From Sphagnum compactum (lineage: Eukaryota > Bryophyta > Sphagnopsida > Sphagnales): a stretch of DNA of 64,000 nucleotides. Shown here one piece after another: positions 35,306 through 46,456 of the stretch; within the stretch, counting starts at the first letter, position 1, and every line of letters begins with the position of its first letter. The stretch lies in the NCBI GenBank assembly GCA_965153455.1, contig OZ234497.1, positions 19,895,872 to 19,959,871 of the forward strand, read 5' to 3'. The notes below the pieces were generated by a model that ran no database searches, was not told where the DNA came from, and saw only the letters and a program-made list of their open reading frames with translations. The position numbers were made by a program, and so were the translations under genes.

Positions 35306-37190
35306 TACACTTCAAGTTTTACGCATTTCTTATCCCACTTCATTAATTCTATTTTTAGTCTAATCCCTTTCTCATTCCATAAGTTCTTCACATGCTCCAC
35401 TAGAGGTTTCTTTCTCTCCATCGTGGTGCAAAACTTCTCCATCATGGCATAAAACTTTTCCATCTCGTGGCAAAGCTTTAGACACAAGGGGTGCATCCTC
35501 TCATTACAACGCGCAATTCTGAATGAGAGCCCTCCAACTTGCAGCTTTAAGTAATCAAATCATTTTCTTTTCCTCTTCCATTTATAAAATTATCGCATAA
35601 GCGTCTTCTGTGCATTTCAAGTGTTCTGCGCCAAATAAAGGCAATAGAAACTTAGGAGACAGATTGTGTACAATGGTTTGCCCAAGTTTTTGGGAAGATT
35701 ATTCTATGTTTATCTACACCCACTTTTGGGAGTTGATGAATTCGATGGGTAGTCATGGTAGCTTGTCATTGCCATTCGTGATGAAAGTGATGGTTTGTCA
35801 CTTTGTGAGCGACCTTCATGAGATTATGATTGCATTCATTGTCATGTTACCTTTAATTATTGTTGTGGAGAATTCTTTGCAACTTCATCAAACATTTTCA
35901 AGTGTTATGTGCATTTTCTATTCATCTATTCCTAGGTTTCAAAGTCTATCCTCGAATGCAATCTATTGGACCAATCATTCATTATTCTTCTTGCCCTACA
36001 TGATTCCTTGTTTTTATTTGTGCATTTGTTTTTTTCACTTTTCCACCATCATTATATCTCTGTGATCTTGTTTCTCTTCTTTTATCAGCGTCATAACTTG
36101 AATTTCTACCTCTGTGTTTTTATCAGTTGCATCTCTATGTCTGTTTTTATCTCCCTTCAAACACCTTTTCTATTTTCATCTATTTTTCTTTCCAATTCTC
36201 TCCCTATCTCTGTGTACCTCACTCTTTTCAACTCTATCTCCATCAATATTTCTTTTTGTCCCTATGTTTGTTTATCTTAGTCTCTCTATTTTTATCCCTC
36301 CATGTGACTTTGTGTGTCATAGTCTTTTCAGCTCTTAATCATTTTTTGTCTTTGTGTGTCTATTAGTTTTTGGTTTTTTTTTTCATGTCCTTGTTGTTGT
36401 CTGTTGCTATCCAGTAATATGGCTAAATCTTCCCTTTTTTTCCGGAATTGTAGCAAAAACTTGGTTTGTAGGCCTTTACCCACTATAGGGAGTTGATCAA
36501 GTCAGTGGGGAAGTTGTAGTACTTAAGTCAATATCATTCATACTATTGTTGATGGTTCTGAATAAGTGAGACTAGCACTTTTGTTCCTACCGGGGTGTGT
36601 TTCTTGTTTTTTGTTTTGTTTTCTCTTTCTTTATTTAGTTTGTATCTTGAGGAGGTGCTAACCTTGCTTATTTTTCCTTCATCATGAGAATGGAGATTTT
36701 TTTATTCTTATAAAAGATACTATATTTGTATATACCTCTTTTTGTGTCTCTCTAAAAAGTATTTAAAATATATATGTAATTCCTCAGTAGTCATTCAAGG
36801 CATATCACTCAATGTAATCATTTTGTTTTTCCATTCTCTGTTTCTCTCCATATATGTATTAACATCATTGTGCATATATTTGTCAATGAACTTCAATCAG
36901 TTTCTTAAATCTATCCTTTTCTTTTTAACCATCTTATTGTCAAACCAACTTCACATTTACATAGATTTTTTTTCCATCAAAATCATTGACAATTTCCTCC
37001 AATTTTTCTTCGTTCTTGTTCTCTTTTATTGACCATCCAATTGCATTCCATGTATTTGAATTTTTTATCAAATAATTCAGTTTCCTTTTCAACTACACAA
37101 TATTTTCCTCTCCAGCAAATTCAGGCAAACAAATAATTTTTGACACAAATGAAAAGGTTTGCACACAAAACTCCTCAAAATCATGGCTAT
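35306..37190. other. Intergenic, with a pyrimidine-rich tract
   Basis: No recognised gene. About 35960-36400 is strongly T+C rich on the plus strand, giving spurious open frames full of Ser, Leu and Phe. A 151-codon frame at 35610-36065 has no motif and I do not treat it as a gene. Confidence 0.5.
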
Positions 37191-37194
37191 AGAA

Positions 37195-38150
37195 ACGATG
37201 TGATATCATTTGGTGGCCACTAGACAATTTCATGTTGAAAAAAATGGTGTGATATCGCTTGGTGGTTGCTAGGCAATCCCATGTTGAAAAAAAAATGTAA
37301 TATTGCTAAACATCCGTGAGGTGATCTCACATAGAAGAAAAAGTGCAATATTGCATGGTTGCTATTAGGCGATCCCACATTGGAAAAAAAAACTTAATAT
37401 TGCTTAACAGTTACTAGGTGATGTCATGTAAAAATAATGTGATATCGCCTAACGACCACCAAGTAATGTCACGTAGAAATTATAGCGTTATATTGCCTAA
37501 CAGCCGCTAAGCGATGTCAAACAGAAAAAATAGTGTAATATTGCTTAACAGTAGCCAGGTGATGTCACACAAAAAAAAAACATGATATCGCCTAATGGTT
37601 GCCAAGCGACATCACATAACAAAAACAACTAGATATTGCTTGGCAGTTGTAAGGTGATGTCATGTAAGAAAATAGTGCAATATCACATGGCGACTATTAG
37701 GCAATCTCATGTAGAAAAAACAATGGGATATTACTTAGTGGCCGTTAGGTGATGTCATATTGAAAAAATAGCACAATATCGTGTGGTAGCTGCTAGGCGA
37801 TGTCAAGCAAAAAAAATAGTGGGATATCGCCTAATGGCCACTAAGCAATGGCACGTAAAAAAAACACTGCAATATTGCCTAGGGGTCGTTAAGCGGTGTC
37901 ATAGAAAAAATAGCACAATATTGCCTAGCAACCGCTAAGCAATATCATGTAGAAAAAAAATGTGATATTGCTTAGCGGCCACTAATCGATGTCATGTAAA
38001 AAAAACAACACAATATCGCTTAGTGGCCTTCATGCGATCTCATGCAGAGAAAAACAATGAGATATCACCTAGCGATCATTAGGCGATTTCATGAAGACAA
38101 AAATAGTGTGATATCACTTGCGGCTGGCAAGCAATTTCATGCAAAAAAAA
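37195..38150. repeat. Tandem array of 20 palindromic units, period about 48 bp
   Basis: Starting near 37200, 37251 and so on to 38109, a core like 'gatatcgcctaacgaccacc' followed by 'aagcgatgtcatg' recurs 20 times at 47-50 bp spacing, separated by A-rich spacers. The inferred core is GATATCGCCTAGCGG joined to its own reverse complement, so each unit can fold as a hairpin of about 15 bp. Differences between units are mostly C-to-T or G-to-A, consistent with decay of methylated cytosines. Confidence 0.85.
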
Positions 38151-38341
38151 AGAAATATTTAACAAACAATTTTGATTCATTGTAGATATATCCCTTTTTT
38201 GCTCGTGAAGGTGGTGGGAAAAAAATCTTGGGCCTCACATCCACCATTCGGAGGCAATAATCAGCATTTGGGAACTTTCAAAAAAATTGACATATGGGCA
38301 TTTAAAGTTGGTGGAATGTCAAGTTCCACCATTCGAACGAT

Positions 38342-39190
38342 GTGATTCTGTTTCTTAAGGATCCACACAAGAAACAACTACTTGGACTTGTGTGCTCAGT
38401 AAAAAAACTTGATGACGCACTTGCTCCAACCAATCTAGAGAAAAGGTTTGAGGTGAAGAAAATTAAAAACCTTAACACTAAGTTGTCCTTGAGAAGTGGA
38501 TCGAATTCAAGGAGCTCATTGAATTGGAGAAGGAGGACGCCACAAGAGATTCCCAAGGAGGATCTCAACACACTACAATAATGGTTGAGAGCTCCATTGC
38601 AAAATGAGTTGCAAAGCGGCCATGGAAGGAGGAAACAGAAACTAAGAAAAAAGAAAAAATATTGGGGAAAATTGTAGTGGTCAAAGAGGTTAAAGGCTTC
38701 AACCCTATTGAGTGCCACATAAAAGACACAACAATTGGCAAGGAGTATGTAAATTCAATTCCCCTAGGTTTCTCCTTGGTCCAAGGTGTGAATCTACTTG
38801 TCAATCATTTTAAGAAATTGCCCCCATAAATTGTTTAATGTCCTTTCTCCAAAGACCATGTAAAAGAAATCAAGACATGAATTACTATGTACAACAAATT
38901 GACTTGAAGGTCCCAGAGAAGCTAAACTACATTCTTCCACGTCATCCTAAAAAGTGGGAGGACATTCAAAACTTTCAATTTTTGATAGTTAGTGGGTAGC
39001 ACATGATTACTGTTACAAAGGTTAGTCTTCTTTATGTTATATAATAACATTTAAATTTTCAGCAATATCTATTCCATTGTTGGCAACATTTTTTTGAAAT
39101 TTAGGAGTTGGTGGAGGACCCCAACATTACAGATGATGTCTTGTTTTCCACATGTGGGAGATGTTTTTTGTTGAATGGGAAAATTGCAAC
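38342..39190 (+). pseudogene. Decayed protein-coding fragment of unknown family
   Basis: In one frame the phrases KEVKGFNPIECHIKDTTIG, YVNSIPLGFSLVQGVNLLV and, after a shift, PEKLNYILPRHPKKWEDI and QNFQFL can be read, with stops between them. This looks like a once-coding repetitive gene. I cannot name the domain. A splice-like AG precedes 'gagttggtggaggacccc' near 39107. The reading breaks off where an unrelated, less AT-rich sequence starts at about 39204. Confidence 0.35.
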
Positions 39191-39203
39191 ATTTTGGACA
39201 AGA

Positions 39204-40560
39204 TGATGCACCCCTTGCTCCTTGATGGACTTAATTGAAAGTCCAAAGGTGCAACGGAAGAAAAAGGAGTTGGGCGCGCTCGTTGGCTCGCAGCACTTCA
39301 GGGGTAGAGGGGCGTGCTAGAGCTCCAGGATGAGACTGGGATGAGCAACAAGTGGTTCAATCATTCATGCGGACCTATATAAACCAGACAACAAGTTGGT
39401 TAGTGCAAAGTTGGAGCACTTTTGGTGCACGGATGAACCACGGGCAAACATGGACTCACAAGACTCATCAGGACCCGGACTGGGGGGAAGCCACCACCTT
39501 CCCCCTTATAGTATACCTTGTGTTTGACCATGGGACCAACACCCAAATGTCATTTTGTCCTAGGACTCCCAAGTGGGAATCCCGAAATTCCCAAAATTGG
39601 GATTTTCACGACTTTGGAGGCCCACATAACTTTGTGTGAAAACCTCCGATTGAGGTGAGGTCTAAAGCAAAGTTGTAGCCCTCGTCAAGAGCTTTTCAAC
39701 GGTATGTGACACGCCACCTATACACAAGGTGATTCCCAACTTTTAGTGGTCGGGAGTCAAATTGGAAGTTTGATTTTTGGCCTTTCTTTTGGCCATAACT
39801 TATGTTTTAAGTACCCAAATGGGTCATGTGAGCCCATTGTAGACATTTACGTTCCAAGAGATTTTCAACGATATAAGGAAATATTCAATCCAATGGGTTT
39901 TGACCCTTGCAATCGCTCTTTGAAAATTCGAAAGTCCATTGGGACTCCAACTCCCAAAGTGAAGTTCATTTCGGAGCGTGGAGGTTCATTCCCTCACACT
40001 CTCCCACATTCCTTCACACTCTCCACACTCCCCCACACTCCCGAGAGCATGAAATGTGACTCCTAGGCTTCACTCTTAGCTCGCACCTTGTCTCTAATCT
40101 TGTGTCGCAACCCTAGCCTTGGGCTCGCAACCAAAGCAAAGGCTTGTGAAGGTGCGGGCCAAGAGTGAAGTCGTGGGAGTGTGGGAGAATGTGAGGGAAT
40201 GAACCTCCGCACTCCCAAGTGAGCTCTCACTGTGGGAGTTAGAGTCCTAATGGACTTCCAAATTTTCAGAGCATGATTGTAGGGGTCAAAACTCATTGGA
40301 TTGAGAGGTTCCTTATATCATTGGAAAACTCTTGAAACGTAGATGTCTAAAATGGGCTTGCATGACCCATTTGGGTACTTAAAACATAAGTTATGGCCAA
40401 AAGAAGGGCCGAAAGTCAAATTGTCAATTTGACTCCCGACCACTAAAAGTTAGGAATCGCCCTGATTTCCTTGCGTGCAGTGACGTGCTACATATCGTTG
40501 AAAAGCTCTTGATAAGGGCTACAACTTTGCTTCAACTAATTAGGCATGTTTTACTATGTC
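39204..40560. mobile_element. Insertion containing a roughly 0.9-kb imperfect inverted repeat
   Basis: The left arm (about 39655-40050) and right arm (about 40150-40553) are reverse complements with many mismatches. For example 'agtggtcgggagtcaaatt' near 39746 pairs with 'atttgactcccgaccact' near 40428, and 'taagtacccaaatgggtcat' near 39809 pairs with a mirror copy near 40366. The arms converge on a loop of about 100 bp near 40050-40150. Base composition is clearly less AT-rich than the flanks. It may be a foldback element or two LTR fragments in opposite orientation. Its exact ends and any target duplication were not resolved. Confidence 0.65.
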
Positions 40561-40589
40561 TACCTTTTTTTCAAAAAGACCGAGAAGTT

Positions 40590-41440
40590 GGTGTAAGCTG
40601 ATATTTTGGGCCGTAAGAAACTCCCATCAATCATTGAAAACGTAGTGTCCACTTTTGCTAAGGATTGACAATTTTATAAAAATTAAATCTATTTGGAGGC
40701 CCTTGCAAAAATTTTGGAGCCCATTATATGTAACGACATGGTTTGCCTTAACATCTTTAAAGGAGGCGTTGTGACATATGTCTGCTTAGTATGTCTATTT
40801 ATCTCTTTGAATTTTGTTCATTCTACATTTTGTTTATTTTCAGATTGGTAAAATAATTTTTTGTTCAAAACGTAAAAGAAAAAAATGTAAATTTTTGGAG
40901 ATTATCCCTTATGATCTCGATGGAAATTGTTGTGAGATCATTGCTTCTGTGTGTTTTTGGATGTTTTTTGAATCCTATGAAAAATGTTGCAATTGGTGGG
41001 GATGAGCACGTCCTCCGCACCACAAAAGGTGTGTAAACCGTTGACATCGATGTTAGTGATGAGGAAGGCTCTAGAGGGAGCAAAGGGGAAGACGATTCAC
41101 AGGCCTTGACTATGAATGAAATTCCTACTCCTCCACCAACGATTGACAATGGCAAATTGGGTTATGTCCAAAGGGAGAAAAGATCTATAAGATTGTCCAC
41201 AGCTAGGAGCAAGGCTTTAAAAAAGAAGGCGAAGAAAAATAATTCCTTGTCAAAGACTGAGGCCATCGAAGCTGAGTTGAGTAATGTGAATTTGCAAGTT
41301 GATGAAAACTAAATGGCATCTTTGAACTCTTCAAGTGCTTGGACTTCAATTGCATCATCCGTCGATGCTACTTTGAGGGCTGAAGGTGATGGGCAAGAGA
41401 AAGAATGTATTGGTGAGGCATTGTGAAATATCGAACTTTT
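40590..41440 (+). pseudogene. Decayed coding fragment with acidic and basic tail
   Basis: Downstream of the inverted repeat a broken frame reads DVSDEEGSRGSKGEDDSQAL, then IPTPPPTIDNGKLGYV, REKRSIRLSTARSKALKKK and TEAIEAELSNVNLQVDEN, ending at a TAA near 41311. The charged, low-complexity composition suggests the disordered tail of a nuclear protein. It could belong to the same ancestral gene as 38342-39190. Family unknown. Confidence 0.35.
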
Positions 41441-42566
41441 GGATACCTTGAGCCCACTATAAAACCAATCATAATTATTGTAATTTTTACACATAGGGAA
41501 ATATGGGTTGGTTGTGTTATATCATTACATTTTTTAATGTACATAATCATATTGCGAAAATACAAAATGATGTTGATGCATTCATGTACTGCCTTATTGA
41601 TCTAAACATGTAATAATGATTAGAATTCTTTTTCTTTGATGGAGAGTGGTGAATTTTTAAAATGAATCTATTTTTCTCTATGCTTGTGAGTGATAGTTTT
41701 GATAATGAATTTTCTAGGTTTTCAAGTCCTAAAGTCCACTTTATTTTGGGCTCCCAACCTCCATTTAAATTGTTAGCACCATAGGAGTTTTTGTGCTTTT
41801 CTAGCCTTGCGACCGCCATGCATTTGTTTATTTTATTGTACACTTGGTGACCACTAGGCTTTGATTGCTATTTCACAAGTCTATGTGAATTTCTACCTTC
41901 CTTTGCTTGACGGTCAAAAGGATTTCAAATTTTTTCTCGTACGTCTAGCGACGGTAAGGTGTTGATGACTGTTTCCTCCCTTCTCGTAGCCAAAGTTCGG
42001 TTTTCTAATTTTCATTTAAGGTTTTGTAGAATTCTCCCCAATTAGATCCATGTTTTATTTACCGTTTTTGAATTTTGTGGTCTCTTTTAACTGTCCTTTT
42101 TTGCATTCAAATGATCAAATCGATCCTTGTCAAATCGTCGAGTGAAAATGAACAAATAAGATCATATTGAGTCATTCGTTATTGAGGTGTCTGTTGCTCT
42201 TGAGGGTGTTCGCGAGATGTTTATTAGGTTTTCAATGGGTGTTAATTTTATTCATGTCAAGATGACTACGGGCAACTTGTGGGCCTAGATTATGGCTCAT
42301 GGTTTGCCATCGTTTGTTGAAAAAGCCGATGACCAGGTGAGTAATTCTTTCGTAATTTTCAATACCATTTTCATTTTCTTATTTTGAATTTGTTTGTGAG
42401 AATTATAGTTTATGTTTTAAGTGGGTTATTTCATTTTCTTCATGGTTTTAGATTGCTTTTGTTCTTTGTGGGGATGCAATGGTGGTTTCTTCGCCTCCAA
42501 AAATTGGTCTGGATAATGTTCCTTCTACTTGGGTGTTCACAATCAGTCCGAATTGCTGAGATATCC

Positions 42567-43224
42567 TCCTGGTAAGGTGAATCGTTTGCATGTCATTTTT
42601 GACCTCAATGGGGTTTTGGTGGCAAAGCCAACTTCAGGTTTTTATACGCGAATGTGGACCAATTCTACATTTGCATTCAAGCCTGGATTGAAAGATTTTC
42701 TAACAAGTTGTTTATCTTAGTTTAATTTTTATATTTGGTTCGTTCCATGATGTTACAACATCGACAAATATCTAGACAATTTTTTTTAAAAATCACATAT
42801 TTCTTTGAATCCATCAGGGGTTTTTGGACAAGAGTCATGCTAGAAAAGTGATCATTTTCTCCTTGGTCATCCTAAGAAGCTGATTTTCCATAAGAACCTT
42901 GATGTTTTAGTCTCAAAATTTCTCGACACCCATGCCGAAAACATTTTGCTTGTTGATGATACCCCATATAACTCTATATTTAATGATTTGTGTAATGCTA
43001 TATTTTGGAATCGTTTAAAGGTGTGGGTAGTGATGGGGATTACCTCCTCTCCACTATTCTTCCTTACTTGGTATCGCTTCACTCGTTCAGGTTTAGTGTT
43101 CAAATTTACATGAAACATAACCCTTTTGGGACTATTAGAAGCATAAGTCGGAGCGATCCTTATTACAATATGTTATTTGAAGATTCTAGTGATAGTTGTG
43201 ATGCAATGTATTGTACAAAAGAAA
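42567..43224 (+). pseudogene. FCP1/NIF-like (HAD-fold) phosphatase domain remnant, copy 1
   Basis: One frame reads HVIFDLNGVLVA, FKPGLKDFL, YIW, NIDKYLDN, HPKKLIFHKNLDV and ENILLVDDTPYNSIFNDL, then after a +1 shift DGDYLLSTILPYL, YMKHNPFGTIRSI and YYNMLFED. This is the order of an FCP1/NIF-type phosphatase: an Asp-rich first motif, a central lid-like region and a DD motif near the end. Four internal stops occur (two TAG, one TGA, one TAA), so the gene is dead. In the first motif the second Asp expected of HAD enzymes is Asn (DLNGV), so the ancestral protein may already have been a non-enzyme. Confidence 0.65.
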
Positions 43225-43849
43225 AACTAAAAAAAAATGTAATATATTTACTATTATTCTTAGCATAACAATTTAACATTGATTTTTGATTATTTTGTTG
43301 ATTAAAATAATATGTTTAAATTGAATTTGAAGCCATCAAATGTTTTTGTGGCATGTTGCTTTCTAATGAATTTTCCCAATTAATGTAATTTATGCAATGT
43401 TTCTATTCTCTTTCATTATGCAAGTTGAGGATTTCAATCCATTGACTCTCGTTTTATTTTTAATAATCACTTGGTGGCCATAAGGTGTTTGTTTTGTTAA
43501 TTTCACTTGAATTCTTTAATTTATTAATATTTTAAAATTTAGATGGACCACGTATGTTTTTGCATTGAAACATCTTATTGTTCTTGTATTTTAAGGTTTC
43601 AAAATGTATTTCAATGATGAGTTCATGTCTATGTTTGCAAATTGATAGACCCAAGAAATTAATAATTCTCAGCGTTAATGGTCTGTTGTGTTATTTCTCG
43701 CATTCTGCTGTTTAACATGGGAATGCACGAATGTTTAGAAAAAATATTGACAAGACAAAAATGGAAGTGAAAATAGGAGTGGAACATTTTGTCTCTTAGG
43801 CTTTCAAGTACTTTTACATTGTAATTTTGTCTTGTATGAAACTAGGAGA

Positions 43850-44570
43850 CATGCTAGAAGTTCTTCCCATGTTCATGCTTGAAATTTTCTTGGAGCGGTT
43901 TATTTTCATTTGGGGACGTGAACAATGCTCCAAAACATCTGGCCAAATTTCCCTTGGGTTTCATTATTATTTGAAGGATTTGAAACGAGTGTATTATGCT
44001 TGTCCTGGACTACCTTATGGGAAGGAGGATCAAACATTGCTGATTGACAATGAACCTACGAAAGTGCTTTAAAATCCTAAGTGGACTGGTCTTTTTCTTG
44101 AATCATTCAGGGGATAAATGTTGTCAAAGAACAAGTTGCAATGGTTGGACCTCACATCACGTTTGTGACCACCATTGTTTGAATTGCTTTTAGTCAAGAC
44201 AGTTTGAGTTCATTATGATCGTATGGTTAAATATTCTAAGTCTTCTTTGAGTTTGTTTTTAGAAAATTATTATTGGTTTGTCTAGTATATTGATAATGAT
44301 AATGGCGATGTTCGCAATAACTAGCCCCTTTTAGGTATGGAGTTTGAATCATTTCATTTTGGAAATTAGTTTTTTGTTATAACTTTTCTAAGTTGGTATT
44401 TATTTTCATTTGCCTTGCTTGTTATATTTGACTTTTGTTTGTAATTGGTTTGGATTACTGTTCGCAAATTGTGCGACGATGTTTGTAACTTTGAAAAGGA
44501 GAAAACGATGTTGGTCATTCAAGTTTTTTTATTTCGAGATGCTACCAATGTGGTGACACTTTTGACCATG
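43850..44570 (+). pseudogene. FCP1/NIF-like domain remnant, copy 2 (C-terminal part)
   Basis: The frame reads IWGREQCSKTSG, YYLKDLKRVYYACPGLPYG, KEDQTLLIDNEPTKVL, stop, NPKWTGLFLESFRG, stop, then KNKLQWLDLTS and VHYDRMVKYSKSSLS. LLIDNEP corresponds to the second acidic motif of FCP1-type domains. The N-terminal half is missing. It lies about 0.6 kb downstream of copy 1, on the same strand, but is too different to be a recent tandem duplicate. Confidence 0.55.
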
Positions 44571-44599
44571 GACAAGAATAAGACTTCTAATTTTACAAG

Positions 44600-46130
44600 G
44601 ATTTGACATTATATTTCAATTTATTTTTCAAATTTAGATTGTTTAGGCTGTTTAAGCTTTTTACAAATGTTTTCATTATTAATAGTGGATTGATTCTTTT
44701 CAAAATTCTTTAAGAAATCAATGTTATTTGTTTTCACAACCTGGTGCCCACCATATTGAATTTGTATTTACAAATTTTTTAATAAATTTTTTTTTATCGG
44801 TTAAAATTTTAGTGTGATCTATGTAAATTTTTCTTTAACATGAACCCACCATGGTGTTGCTAAAGTTTAATTTGTAAACATATTTGTAAATGTTCATTTT
44901 TTTTGAGCTTTTCCTTTCAATCTTGGTGTCCACCAAGTGATTTATAATGAAAGTTTGAATAAATATAACATTGTCAAGTTATTGTTTGGATTTTTAGACT
45001 TTTGTGAACTTATAAATTAATTAAATATGTGTTTAATTTCTATTAATTGATTAAAACAAGGAGGTTTTATCAACTAATTATTGTTTAGGTGATTTGCAAG
45101 AAGCATTTCAAAGTTCAAACTTAAAGTATATAGGAAGGATGACAGAACATGAGAAGCATTAGATATTTACATTCCATATTCATTTTTTGAATCTTTAATG
45201 TATAAACTCTGATTTTTTAATATAATTTTGTATTTTCACTATAAGTTGAAGTACTTATTGACATTGAGTAGTATCTATTTGTTTAGAATTTAGAAAAGGA
45301 GATTTGCATCAACATTTTTATATTTTTCAAACTTGGAAATCTTTTTTTTTTTTACTTGGGGAAATGAACTAATTATTGCAATTTTGATTTCTTGAAATTG
45401 TAGCAAAACAAGTACATCTTGTAGGATTGTACACAGATTTTTAGATTTCAAATGTACTTGGTGTTTTAGAATTTGTAATTGCAAAAATTGCGAAGTATGG
45501 AACTAATGGGCATATAGAAAATCATGTTAATAACAAGAACATTAAACTTTTAAATGACATGGGAGCAACAGAAGTACGTTCGAACTTGTACCAAAAATGG
45601 TAAGAATATTTTTTTACTTTACAAACTTTAGGCCATATATCTTTTTTTCAGTAGGTATTTTAAGTCATTTTATGAGCAAACCATAGGTACTTCATTTGGA
45701 GGCAACCAAACGAATGATTTGGTACCTAAAAGGTACAATAGATTATGGTATACTCTTTTGAAAAGGAGGATAGGAAAGGGGAGAGCTATCTTATCCAGAA
45801 CATATTACCTTGATGCTTATTGTTGCACCTTCTTGTAGATTTATGTCGTAATGTTGCAACAATTATCGCAATATCTATGTATCCTAGTTTTAATCTTGCA
45901 TCATGGAAAAGTAAAACATCGCAATACTACCAGGATGTGATAGTAGAAGAATATGGAATGTAGCGGATTGAGTTCTTTATGTTTCGCTTCATCGTTTCTA
46001 TGTGCACAAGCTTCTCATGGAGAAGCAATTGTTGCACACAACTAGGAGTTTGTCTTTGTAGTCACCTTTACCAGTTATTATTGGGTTTTTTTTTTCAAAT
46101 CGATTATTTGCGACATGGATTACTTTATTT
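44600..46130. other. AT-rich intergenic DNA
   Basis: No recognisable gene, RNA or transposon end. Short frames have no motif. Confidence 0.5.
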
Positions 46131-46456
46131 AATTTTTTCTCATCTTTGTTTTCATCTCTTATATTGTGTTTGTTTGATTATTTAAACCTCTTTTCTTGAT
46201 CATGTCTCCAGGTTTCGTTGCCTTTCATATGCTCTTTCATGAATTTGTTTTGTGTGATTATGATCTTCCAGTACTGTACCATGGCTCACACAGATTTCTT
46301 GATCTAATTTTTCTCCTCTTCAATTTTGTCTCTTATTTTGCTTTCTTTTGATTTTCTGAACCTCTCCTCTTTATCATGTTTCTAGGTTCCATTCTCCTTC
46401 TCGTGTTCTTTGGTGTGTTCCTTTTATGTCCTTATGATCTTCTGATACTATACCAT
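46131..46456. repeat. Tandem duplication, 2 x about 175 bp
   Basis: The segment from 46132 ('aattttttctcatctttg ... tgatcatgtctccaggtttc ... gatcttccagtactgtacc') is repeated from 46307 ('aatttttctcctcttcaa ... atcatgtttctaggttcc ... gatcttctgatactatacc') with scattered substitutions. Confidence 0.75.

Noticed and set aside
35610-36366. Open frames in the pyrimidine-rich tract
   Set aside because: Serine-, leucine- and phenylalanine-rich peptides in several overlapping frames result from T+C bias.
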